A DNA stretch of 64,000 nt from NCBI GenBank assembly GCA_002102225.1, contig LQPB01000057.1, forward strand, positions 1 through 64,000, in the 5' to 3' direction. A model generated the notes under the pieces. It searched no databases. It saw only the letters and a list, made by a program, of their open reading frames with translations, and had not been told where the DNA came from. Positions within the stretch are counted from its first letter, which is position 1. Every line of letters starts with the position of its first letter. The stretch is from Mycobacterium interjectum (GTDB lineage: Bacteria > Actinomycetota > Actinomycetes > Mycobacteriales > Mycobacteriaceae). The translations under genes and the position numbers were made by a program. Of this stretch, positions 15,768 to 22,786 are shown one piece after another.

Positions 15768-16526
15768 GTGACGGCTGACCCGCTGGCCCCGCTGCTGGAA
15801 CTCCCGGGCGTCGCCGAGGCCAGTGACCGGGCCCGCGACGCGCTGGGTCGCGCCCACCGGCACCCGGCCAACCTGCGGCGCTGGCCCGTGACCGCCGCCG
15901 AAGCGGCGCTGCGGGCGGCGCGCGCCTCGTCGGTGCTCGACGGCGGTCCCGTGCGGCTGGACGATCTGGCGGACGCCGCGCAGGTGAGCGAGCCGGTGTT
16001 CGGCGGCGCGCTGCGAGTGGCCCAGGAACTCGAGGGCGGGGGAGGGCCCCTGATCGGCATCTGGCAGCGGGCGCCGCTGCAGGCGCTGGCTCGTTTGCAC
16101 GTGCTCGCGGCGGCTGACCAAGTCGATGACGATCGGCTGGGCCGCCCGCGGCCCGATGCCGACGTGGGACCGCGGCTGGAGTTGCTCGCGGGGCTGGTGA
16201 CCGGCCGCACGTCGGCGCCGGCGCCGGTGGTGGCCGCGGTCGCCCACGGAGAGTTGCTGACGCTCAAGCCCTTTGGCAGCGCGGACGGCGTGGTGGCCCG
16301 GGCGGTTTCGCGGCTGGTGACGATCGCCAGCGGGCTCGACCCCCACGGATTGGGTGTGCCCGAGGTGAGTTGGATGCGGCAGCCGGCGGACTACCGCGAC
16401 GCCGCATGCGGCTTCGCCGACGGCACCGCGGAGGGTGTCGGCGCATGGCTGGTGCTGTGTTGCCGGGCGCTGCAGGCCGGGGCGCAGGAGGCTTTGTCGA
16501 TCGCCGAAGCGCTGCCGAATCGGTAG
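15768..16526 (+). CDS. degenerate Fic/DOC-fold protein (Rv3662c-like)
   Basis: The 252-residue product resembles class II Fic AMP-transferases but lacks their catalytic residues. Residues 160-178 (HGELLTLKPFGSADGVVAR) align with the Fic motif HPFxDGNGRxxR, yet the catalytic His is Lys167, the Asn is Asp173 and the phosphate-binding Arg is Val175. Upstream, ASSVLDGGPVRLDDL matches the inhibitory helix (S/T)xxxE(G/N) with Asp in place of Glu. A pseudoenzyme, or a binding or scaffold role, is therefore more likely than AMPylation. It starts 34 bases after dppD, and the Ms1 small RNA follows on the other strand. Confidence 0.8.
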   Translation: MTADPLAPLLELPGVAEASDRARDALGRAHRHPANLRRWPVTAAEAALRAARASSVLDGGPVRLDDLADAAQVSEPVFGGALRVAQELEGGGGPLIGIWQRAPLQALARLHVLAAADQVDDDRLGRPRPDADVGPRLELLAGLVTGRTSAPAPVVAAVAHGELLTLKPFGSADGVVARAVSRLVTIASGLDPHGLGVPEVSWMRQPADYRDAACGFADGTAEGVGAWLVLCCRALQAGAQEALSIAEALPNR

Positions 16527-16570
16527 CCGGCGCGCCTCAAAACCGGCGACGGGGAATTTGTTTCACAAAT

Positions 16571-16612
16571 GTAAAGCGGGCGACGTCCCGAATTATTCGG
16601 TCCGCCGCCCGC
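16571..16612 (-). terminator. intrinsic terminator of Ms1
   Basis: On the minus strand GCGGGCG pairs with CGCCCGC, with an inner CCGAAT/ATTCGG stem capping the hairpin, and TTTACATTTG follows. Confidence 0.65.
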
Positions 16613-16875
16613 TAGCACGGAACTCGGTTACCAAGCGTGCATTTCTGGGTTGCGTGGGTTGGCCTCGGCGATCTTGCGACGCTTCCGGCTGCAGCCCAAC
16701 CCAAAGGGCCGTCGACGCCTTTCACTTTTCGCAATTACGCAGGCCCGCAACACTTCTGCCATTATCGCGGCTATGACTCCGCGTGGGTGCCGGGTTCCGT
16801 GCTGGGCGCCAGGTTCGGGAGAACGATCCTTCTCTTCCGGATCGACCTTGGCCTCACCGGGCTTCCGTGGTTCCT
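16571..16875 (-). ncRNA. Ms1/MTS2823 small RNA (RNA-polymerase-binding)
   Basis: In H37Rv the abundant ~300-nt RNA MTS2823, homologous to M. smegmatis Ms1, lies between Rv3661 and Rv3662c and is read in the Rv3661 direction; this is the same interval and strand. The 5' and 3' parts can close as in 6S-like RNAs: 16863-16869 pairs with 16616-16622 (CACGGAA/TTCCGTG). A strong hairpin (16576-16612) ends the RNA and is followed by TTTAC on the minus strand. Ms1 binds core RNA polymerase without sigma. The 5' end is uncertain: TTGATG at 16903-16898 is a possible -35 for a start near 16875, while TATATT at 16928-16923 would start it ~40 bases earlier. Confidence 0.72.
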
Positions 16876-16957
16876 TTGTACTACTAGACCCGAACCACAT
16901 CAAGGCCAAATTGCGAAGCAAAAATATATTGCGCGAATGGCATGTTTGCTGCCATGC

Positions 16958-17815
16958 CTAAAAGGCGTAGCGGCGCAGCAATGAGTAGGTGACCGCGCCG
17001 GCGGCGAGCGCGGTGACGCCTACCGCGGCGGTGGTCGCGATCGCGGCACCCGACGGTGCCGGAAGCCGGTCGCGCAGCGACACCGGGCGGGAAAACATCA
17101 ACACGGGCCAACCCCGCTCGACCGCCTCTTTGCGCAAACCGCGGTCCGGATTGACCACGCTCGGGTGGCCGACGATCTCGAGCATCGGCAGGTCGGTGAT
17201 CGAGTCGGAATAGGCGTAGCAGTGCTCGAGCGGGTAGCCCTCGCGGGCGGCCAGCTCGCGGATCGCTTGCACTTTGCCTTCGCCGTAGCAGTAGAACGCG
17301 ATCTCCCCGGTGTACTTGCCGTCCTCGACGACCATCCGGGTCGCCATCGCGTGCGTGGCGCCGAGCGCCCGGGCGATGGGCGCCACGATTTCCTCGCCGG
17401 ACGCCGAGACCACGACGACGTCGCGGCCGCACAGTTTGTGGGCGGCGATGAGGTCCGCGGCTTCCGCGAACACCAGCGGGGTGACGATGTCGTGCAGCGT
17501 CTCGTTGACGATCGACTTGACCTGTTCCACATCCCAACCGGCGACCATGTTCGTCATGTGAATGCGCATCCGGTCCATCTGGTCATGATCAGCGCCGGAG
17601 AGCAGATAGATGAACTGGGCGTAGCTGGACTTGAGCACGGCGCGGCGGTTGAGCAGTCCGTGGTTGAAGAAGGGTTTGCTGAAAGCCAGCGTGCTGGACT
17701 TGGCGATGATGGTCTTGTCCAGGTCGAAGAAGGCGGCAGTACGGGCGTGGGGACCGGTAGTTGCAGCTGTTTCCGGTGAGGTTTGCTGCCGCGCGGCCGA
17801 GTCGAATACGGTCAC
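16958..17815 (-). CDS. membrane-anchored HAD-superfamily phosphatase, SerB-like (Rv3661-like)
   Basis: The 285-residue product has the HAD motifs in order: DLDKT (nucleophile Asp, residue ~31), SASGEE (motif II), Lys in GEGKVQA (motif III) and SDSITDLPML (motif IV). An alpha-helical cap lies between motifs I and II. The C-terminal ~25 residues (AATTAAVGVTALAAGAVTYS) form a membrane anchor. It probably removes phosphate from a small molecule; the substrate is unknown. In H37Rv it is annotated SerB-like. GTG start with a leaderless promoter. It sits between two small RNA genes. Confidence 0.9.
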   Translation of the reverse strand: MTVFDSAARQQTSPETAATTGPHARTAAFFDLDKTIIAKSSTLAFSKPFFNHGLLNRRAVLKSSYAQFIYLLSGADHDQMDRMRIHMTNMVAGWDVEQVKSIVNETLHDIVTPLVFAEAADLIAAHKLCGRDVVVVSASGEEIVAPIARALGATHAMATRMVVEDGKYTGEIAFYCYGEGKVQAIRELAAREGYPLEHCYAYSDSITDLPMLEIVGHPSVVNPDRGLRKEAVERGWPVLMFSRPVSLRDRLPAPSGAAIATTAAVGVTALAAGAVTYSLLRRYAF

Positions 17816-17821
17816 CGACCC

Positions 17822-17827
17822 AGCATA
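17822..17827 (-). promoter_or_regulatory. -10 box TATGCT of a leaderless promoter
   Basis: On the minus strand TATGCT lies 6 bases before GTG 17815, the spacing of a leaderless mycobacterial transcript. Confidence 0.6.
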
Positions 17828-17942
17828 GGTCGGGCGTCCGGCGGCGCCGCGGAGTTAGGCCGAAAACGGCCGCTCATCGCCCCCCACAGAACATACCGTC
17901 GGTATTTTTGCGGCTCAACGCACCTTTCGCCGTAACAACTAC

Positions 17943-17973
17943 TTGCGTTAGTGCGGACTGTCATGTGTATAGT
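17943..17973 (+). promoter_or_regulatory. promoter of the 6C RNA
   Basis: TATAGT (17968-17973) is a good -10 box. TTGCGT (17943-17948) is a possible -35 with 19-base spacing. Predicted start is near base 17980. Confidence 0.6.
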
Positions 17974-17979
17974 AAGCAT

Positions 17980-18075
17980 TACTCGGCCTGAGCCGAGGGT
18001 GCATCAGCCCGACCCCCCGGGGCTGATACACGACGACCCTCGCCTCCTCCCCCCCTGGCGGGGGTCGTCCCTTTT
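17980..18075 (+). ncRNA. 6C RNA (B11 small RNA)
   Basis: The ~96-nt RNA has the two C-rich hairpins that define actinobacterial 6C RNA. Stem 1 is ATCAGCCC (18003-18010) with GGGCTGAT (18020-18027) and a loop of six Cs. Stem 2 is ACGACCC (18033-18039) with GGGTCGT (18062-18068), a loop of seven Cs, then CCCTTTT as terminator. A competing pairing, CGAGGGT (17994-18000) with ACCCTCG (18036-18042), overlaps stem 2. In H37Rv B11 lies in the same place, upstream of Rv3660c. 6C RNAs are reported to bind G-rich mRNA sites through the C loops and are typically found near chromosome-partitioning or pilus genes, as here. Confidence 0.85.
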
Positions 18076-18121
18076 CTGGGGTAAGTTTTCCGGCCCGGCC
18101 CAGCGTCACCCCGCGGGCTGC

Positions 18122-18143
18122 GGCGCGTTGCGGGAAACGCGCC
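18122..18143 (+). promoter_or_regulatory. hairpin in the leader of the Tad operon
   Basis: GGCGCGTT pairs perfectly with AACGCGCC over 8 bases around GCGGGA. It lies between the 6C terminator and the TadZ start, with no T tract after it. Role unknown. Confidence 0.35.
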
Positions 18144-18256
18144 CCCACGCTCGCTGGCGGGCTGCGCGGCGACGCCTTTGTACACACTCGCGTCTCTATC
18201 CACAAATCCGGCTTTGGGACTGGTGTGCCAAGGTCACGGCCCCGCAGGGTGGGTGG

Positions 18257-19357
18257 ATGACCGGCAGCGCGGGCACAAAAGCGGCGGGGTCCTCGGCCGT
18301 GTTGGCGATGGTGTCCGACCCGAAACTGCGCGACGAGACGGACCGGGTGGCCGCGGCGGTCGGCGTACGGGTGGTTCATGGCGGCGCCGCCGCGGTCAGC
18401 CGCAAGACGTGGTCGGCCGCCGCGGCGGTGATGCTGGACGAGGCGGCGGCCCGACGATGCGGGCAGGCGCCGCTGCCGCGGCGCGACCACGTCTGCGTCG
18501 TGACCCTCGCGCACCCCGCGACGGCGACCTGGGCGGCGGCCGTCGCCGTCGGCGCCCGATGCGTGCTGACGCTGCCCGACCAAGAGCGCGAATTGATCCA
18601 CGAGCTCGCCGAGGCCGGTGAAGCGGCGCGCGACGACGGGTCGCGCGGCGAGGTCGTCGCCGTGGTCGGGGGTTGCGGCGGGGCCGGTGCCTCGTCGCTC
18701 GCGGTCGCCGTGGCGCAGTCCGCCCGCGACGCGCTCCTGGTGGACCTCGACCCATGGGGCGGCGGCATCGATTTGCTGGTGGGCGGCGAGAGCGCACCTG
18801 GCCTGCGGTGGCCCGATCTGGCGTTAGAGGGCGGCCGGCTGAACTGGTCGGCGGTGCGTGAGGCGCTGCCGCGGCACCGGGGGATCAGCTTGCTGTCCGG
18901 GACCCGCCGCGGGTACGAGCTGGGCGACGCACCGGTGAACGCCGTCGTCGATGCTGCGCGGCGCGGCGGGGTCGCCGTCGTGTGCGACCTTCCGCGCCGT
19001 CTCACCGATGCGACGCAGGCCGCGTTGGACGCCGCCGACCTCGTCGTGGTGGTCAGCCGCTGCGACGTGCGGGCGTGCGCGGCGACCGCGGCCATGGTCC
19101 CCGTGCTCTCCGCGGCCAATCCCAATCTCGGGCTCGTCGTGCGTGGGCCGTCGCCCGGGGGACTGCGGGCCACCGAGGTCGCCGACATCGCTGGGGTGCC
19201 GCTTCTCGCGTCCATCAGGGCCCAGCCGCAACTCGCCCGGCAGTCGGAACACGGCGGCCTGCGGCTGGGGCGGCGCAGTCCCCTTGCCGCGGCGGCCCGG
19301 CGGGTGCTGGCCGTGCTGCCGTCGGCCGGGTCGGCGCGGAACGGCCGGGCGGCGTGA
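18257..19357 (+). CDS. TadZ/CpaE-like ParA-family protein of the Tad pilus locus (Rv3660c-like)
   Basis: The 366-residue product has an N-terminal receiver-like region (~1-125) and a C-terminal MinD/ParA-type domain. It is often annotated as a septum-site determining protein. The deviant Walker A (residues ~138-147, GGCGGAGASS) has no lysine, as in CpaE/TadZ proteins, which localise Tad machines rather than place septa. Walker B is LVDLDPWGGGIDL. It is the first gene of the Tad operon and overlaps tadA (GTGA). ATG 18257 is used; ATG 18308 would give an N-terminus closer to the H37Rv annotation. Confidence 0.85.
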   Translation: MTGSAGTKAAGSSAVLAMVSDPKLRDETDRVAAAVGVRVVHGGAAAVSRKTWSAAAAVMLDEAAARRCGQAPLPRRDHVCVVTLAHPATATWAAAVAVGARCVLTLPDQERELIHELAEAGEAARDDGSRGEVVAVVGGCGGAGASSLAVAVAQSARDALLVDLDPWGGGIDLLVGGESAPGLRWPDLALEGGRLNWSAVREALPRHRGISLLSGTRRGYELGDAPVNAVVDAARRGGVAVVCDLPRRLTDATQAALDAADLVVVVSRCDVRACAATAAMVPVLSAANPNLGLVVRGPSPGGLRATEVADIAGVPLLASIRAQPQLARQSEHGGLRLGRRSPLAAAARRVLAVLPSAGSARNGRAA

Positions 19358-20517
19358 GCGGCTCACTGATCGAACGGGTGCGCGAGCGGCTGGCATCCGA
19401 AGCCGCCCCGCTGCGTCCCGGCGTGGTGGCCGCCGCGATTCGCGCCGAGTCCGGCGGGATGCTCGGCGATACCGAGGTCCTCGCGAACCTTCGGGTGCTG
19501 GAAACCGAGCTCACCGGCGCCGGCATCCTGGAACCGTTGTTGTGCGCGGACGGCACCACCGACGTCTTGGTCACCGCCCCCGACGCGGTGTGGGTCGACG
19601 ACGGATACGGACTGCGGCGCAGCAACATTCGATTCCCCGACGAGGCGGCGGTGCGCCGGTTGGCGCAGCGGCTGGCGTTGGCTGCCGGTCGCCGTCTCGA
19701 TGACGCGCAGCCCTGGGTCGACGGCCAGCTGACCGGCATCGGTTCCGGGGGCTTCGCGGTGCGGCTGCACGCGGTGCTGCCGCCGATCGCGGCCGGCGGC
19801 ACCTGCCTGTCGCTGCGGGTGTTGCGCCCGGCTACCCAGGGCTTGGCGGCCCTCACCGCCGCCGGCGCAATCGACCCGGTGGCCGGCGCACTGGTCGCCG
19901 ACATCATCGCCGCACGGTTGGCCTTCCTCGTGTGCGGCGGCACCGGGGCGGGCAAGACCACCTTGCTGGCGGCGATGCTCGGCGCCGTCGCACCCACCGA
20001 ACGGATCGTGTGCGTCGAGGATGCCGCCGAACTGGCGCCCCGGCACCCGCACCTGGTCAAGCTGGTCGCGCGGTGCGCCAACGTCGAAGGCGTCGGGGAG
20101 GTTCCGCTGCGCGAACTCGTCCGGCAGGCGTTGCGGATGCGGCCCGACCGCATCGTGGTCGGCGAGGTCAGGGGCGCCGAGGTGGTCGATCTGCTGGCGG
20201 CGCTGAACACCGGCCACGACGGCGGCGCGGGCACCGTGCACGCCAACTGTCCGCCCGAGGTTCCGGCCCGACTGGAGGCGCTCGGCGCCCTCGGCGGCCT
20301 CGGCCGGGCGGCGCTGCACAGCCAGCTCGCCGCGGCGGTTCAGGCGCTGCTGCATGTCGCGCGGGACGGGGCGGGCCGGCGCCGGCTCGCCGAGATAGCC
20401 GTGCTGCGCCGCGTCGACGGGCAGGTCCGCGCGGTCACCGTGTGGCGCGCGGGCCGCGGCCTGACCGACGACGCGGGCGATCTTCATCGCCTGCTGCGAA
20501 GCCGGGCCACGGCATGA
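19354..20517 (+). CDS. Tad/Flp pilus assembly ATPase TadA (CpaF family, Rv3659c-like)
   Basis: The 387-residue secretion ATPase has Walker A GGTGAGKT at ~195-202, Asp box IVCVEDAAEL, Walker B RIVVGEVRGAE and the His box TGHDGGAGTVHAN. It should power assembly of Flp pili as a hexamer on the inner face of the membrane. GTG overlaps the tadZ stop, and the stop overlaps the ATG of tadB. Confidence 0.93.
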   Translation: MSGSLIERVRERLASEAAPLRPGVVAAAIRAESGGMLGDTEVLANLRVLETELTGAGILEPLLCADGTTDVLVTAPDAVWVDDGYGLRRSNIRFPDEAAVRRLAQRLALAAGRRLDDAQPWVDGQLTGIGSGGFAVRLHAVLPPIAAGGTCLSLRVLRPATQGLAALTAAGAIDPVAGALVADIIAARLAFLVCGGTGAGKTTLLAAMLGAVAPTERIVCVEDAAELAPRHPHLVKLVARCANVEGVGEVPLRELVRQALRMRPDRIVVGEVRGAEVVDLLAALNTGHDGGAGTVHANCPPEVPARLEALGALGGLGRAALHSQLAAAVQALLHVARDGAGRRRLAEIAVLRRVDGQVRAVTVWRAGRGLTDDAGDLHRLLRSRATA

Positions 20518-21311
20518 ACGCCCTCACAATCTCCGCCCTGCTGTTATCCCTTGCGCTGCTGGCCCTTCCGCCGCCGGCGCGGCACCGGCTGGCGGCCCCG
20601 GCGCGGGTGCGCCGACCGCGCGCCGGCAGCCGTGGGCTGCCTTACGTCGCCGCGTGCGCCTTGGTGGCCGTCGCCGTCTTGCTGCCGGCGACGGCGGTGC
20701 TCGCGATCGTGATCGTGGGCGCGACCGCGAGCCTGCGCCACCGCCGGCGCCGCCGCGCCCGGCGCGCCGCGGCAGAGGGCGCGAATCTGGAAGCGGCCCT
20801 CGATGTGCTGGTCGGCGAGTTGCGCGTGGGTTCCCATCCGGTGCGCGCGTTCCACGTCGCCGCCGGGGAAAGCGTTGGGGCGGTTGCGGCGTCGTTGCGC
20901 GCGGTCGGGGCGCGGGCCAGGTTGGGTGCCGACGTCACGGCGGGCCTGCGCGCCGCGGGGCGCTCGTCGGCCCTGCCCGCGCAGTGGGATCGACTGGCGG
21001 TGTGCTGGCAACTGGCCAGCGACCAGGGGCTGGCGATAGCCACGCTGATGCGTGCCGCACAGCGCGATATCGCCGAGCAGCAACGCTTTTCGGGGCGCGT
21101 CACGTCGAGAATGGCCGGGGCGCGCGCCACCGCCACGATACTGGCCGGCCTGCCCCTGCTCGGCGTTTTGCTGGGGCAGCTGATCGGCGCTCGGCCGCTC
21201 AGCTTTTTGCTGGGCGGGCACGCCGGCGGCTGGCTGCTGGTCGCCGGGACGACGCTGGCCTGCGGCGGGCTGCTGTGGTCGGACCGCATCACCGATCGGC
21301 TCGGGGCATGA
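20514..21311 (+). CDS. Tad pilus inner-membrane platform protein TadB-like (Rv3658c-like)
   Basis: The 265-residue product has N-terminal TM helices (~4-22 and ~42-66), a cytoplasmic type II secretion F-like domain (ALDVLVGELRVGSHPVRAFH ... QGLAIATLMRAAQRDIAEQQ), and two C-terminal TM helices (~200-258). The domain order and position after the ATPase identify TadB. ATGA overlaps join it to tadA and tadC. Confidence 0.88.
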   Translation: MNALTISALLLSLALLALPPPARHRLAAPARVRRPRAGSRGLPYVAACALVAVAVLLPATAVLAIVIVGATASLRHRRRRRARRAAAEGANLEAALDVLVGELRVGSHPVRAFHVAAGESVGAVAASLRAVGARARLGADVTAGLRAAGRSSALPAQWDRLAVCWQLASDQGLAIATLMRAAQRDIAEQQRFSGRVTSRMAGARATATILAGLPLLGVLLGQLIGARPLSFLLGGHAGGWLLVAGTTLACGGLLWSDRITDRLGA

Positions 21312-21910
21312 ATACGGCGGCGGCGCTGCTGGCCGCCGCCCTGTGGGTCGGCCCCGGCCCGTCGGCGGTGCGGTCGCGCGCGGGCCTACCGCTTCGCGCC
21401 CACCGCGGACGGGAGGCGGCCGCGGGGAGGCCGCGCCGCGGTGAGGGCCCCCTCGCGGTCGCCGCCACCCTCGATGTGTTCGCCGTGTGCCTGCAGGCCG
21501 GCATGGCGGTATCGACGGCCGCGGCGGCGACCGCACAGTCCGCACCGCCGCAGCTGGCCGCGGTGCTGCGCCGCGCCGCCGACCTGCTGGCGCTGGGCGC
21601 GGATCCCGCTGTGGCATGGTCGATTCCGCCGGACCACTCGGCAGGCGCGCCCGGCGTTCACATCGATGCGCTGCTGCGCCTGGCGCGGCGGTCCGCGTCC
21701 TCCGGCTCGGCCCTGGCGCGCGGCGTCGCCGAGCTGGCCGACCAATCCCGCCAGGACGCCGCGCATGCCGCCACGGCGGCCGCCGAACGGGCCGGGGTCC
21801 TGATCGCCGGGCCGCTCGGTCTCTGCTTTCTTCCGGCGTTCGTGTGCCTGGGCATCGTTCCGGTGGTGGCGGGGCTGGCCGGTGATGTCTTGCAATCGGG
21901 CCTGCTGTGA
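21308..21910 (+). CDS. Tad pilus inner-membrane platform protein TadC-like (Rv3657c-like)
   Basis: The 200-residue product has a T2SF-type domain with the repeat LAVAATLDVFAVCLQAGM and ALARGVAELADQSRQDAAH, and one C-terminal TM segment (ASAAERAGVLIAGPLGLCFL region through LAGDVL). It is shorter than proteobacterial TadC but normal for mycobacteria. It ends 18 bases before the Flp pilin start. Confidence 0.82.
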   Translation: MNTAAALLAAALWVGPGPSAVRSRAGLPLRAHRGREAAAGRPRRGEGPLAVAATLDVFAVCLQAGMAVSTAAAATAQSAPPQLAAVLRRAADLLALGADPAVAWSIPPDHSAGAPGVHIDALLRLARRSASSGSALARGVAELADQSRQDAAHAATAAAERAGVLIAGPLGLCFLPAFVCLGIVPVVAGLAGDVLQSGLL

Positions 21911-21928
21911 AACGAAAGGAAGGCATTG

Positions 21929-22129
21929 ATGCTCAACATGTTCCGCGCCTTGCTGGGACGCCTCGCCGTGCTGGCGACCGACGAGTCGGGGATGTCCACC
22001 GTCGAGTACGCGATCGGCACGATAGCCGCCGCCGCGTTCGGCGCGATCCTCTACACCGTCGTGACGGGCGATTCCATCGTCTCGGCGCTGACCAACATCA
22101 TCGGTCGTGCGCTCAACACCAAGGTTTAG
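21929..22129 (+). CDS. Flp-type pilin (DUF4244, Rv3656c-like)
   Basis: The 66-residue prepilin has a basic leader, then the processing site G/MSTVEYAIG with Glu at +5 and Tyr at +6. A hydrophobic pilin helix (AIGTIAAAAFGAILYTVVTG) follows. It is the major structural subunit of the predicted Flp pilus. ATG 21929 follows AAAGGAAGG by 6-7 bases, the strongest ribosome site in the operon, consistent with high expression of a pilin. No prepilin peptidase gene is in the window. Confidence 0.92.
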   Translation: MLNMFRALLGRLAVLATDESGMSTVEYAIGTIAAAAFGAILYTVVTGDSIVSALTNIIGRALNTKV

Positions 22130-22135
22130 CGGGTT

Positions 22136-22455
22136 GTGCCGGGGCGAGCACCGTCGAGGCGGCGCTGGCGATCGCATCGCTGGTCGTGGTGCTGGTTTTG
22201 TGCCTGGCCGGTGTCACCGCGGTCTCCATGCAGGTGCGCTGCGTCGACGCCGCCCGCGAGGCGGCCCGGCTGGCCGCCCGTGGTGACGAACGGTCGGCGC
22301 TCGACACGGCACGCCGCGTCGCGCCGGCCGGGGCGCGGGTGCAAGTGCGCCGGGACGGCGATTTCCTCGTCGCCACGGTCATCGCCCGGTCAAAGCTGTT
22401 GCCCTCGTTGGACATTAGGGCCAGGACGGTCGCGGCCGCCGAACCTACCCGGTGA
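22136..22455 (+). CDS. TadE-like pseudopilin (Rv3655c-like), start out of frame
   Basis: The coding frame from 22135 reads GASTVEAALAIASLVVVL, a TadE-type hydrophobic helix with the TVE motif, then a ~75-residue periplasmic domain ending AAEPTR at 22455. No start codon lies in this frame between the Flp stop and the motif. GTG 22136 is well placed but one frame off; one more G in the GGGG at 22141-22144 would join it to the motif. Either a sequencing/assembly error, a real frameshift or an unusual start is involved. It overlaps the next gene at GTGA. Confidence 0.6.
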
Positions 22456-22786
22456 GCGGGGATCCGCGACGGTGGTCGCCGCGGCGATGGTGGTCGTATT
22501 GCTGTCGGTCACCGGCGCGGGCGCCTACGTCGGCTCGGCGGTGCTGGCGCGGCACCGCGCGCAGGCCGCGGCCGACCTGGCCGCGCTGGCCGGCGCCGCA
22601 CGGCTGCCGGCCGGTGCCGCGGCGGCCTGCGCCCGCGCGACGGCGGTGGCGCGCGCGATGCGGGTCAACGACGCGCGATGCGAGGTGGACGAGCTCGACG
22701 TCGTCGTCGCGGTCCAAGTGGCCGTGGCGTTCGGCGGTGCGGCGCGGGCCGCCGCGCGGGCCGGGCCGGTCGGCAACGACGGCTAA
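22452..22786 (+). CDS. TadG/TadE-like pseudopilin (Rv3654c-like), start out of frame
   Basis: The coding frame reads GSATVVAAAMVVVLLSVTGA, a pilin-like helix with a helicase-independent TadE/G look, then an Ala-rich, Arg-rich domain ending at 22786. The coupled start GTG 22452 (GTGA with the tadE stop) is one frame off; one more G in the GGGG at 22458-22461 would restore MSGGSATVV. GTG 22472 or ATG 22487 are in frame but cut into the helix. Related H37Rv secreted proteins have been linked to macrophage apoptosis. The stop shares CTAA with the convergent Rv3651-like gene. Confidence 0.55.

Noticed and set aside
21907..22135. GTG 21907 as start of the TadE-like gene
   Set aside because: It would overlap the whole Flp pilin gene in another frame and encode a non-conserved Arg/His-rich leader.
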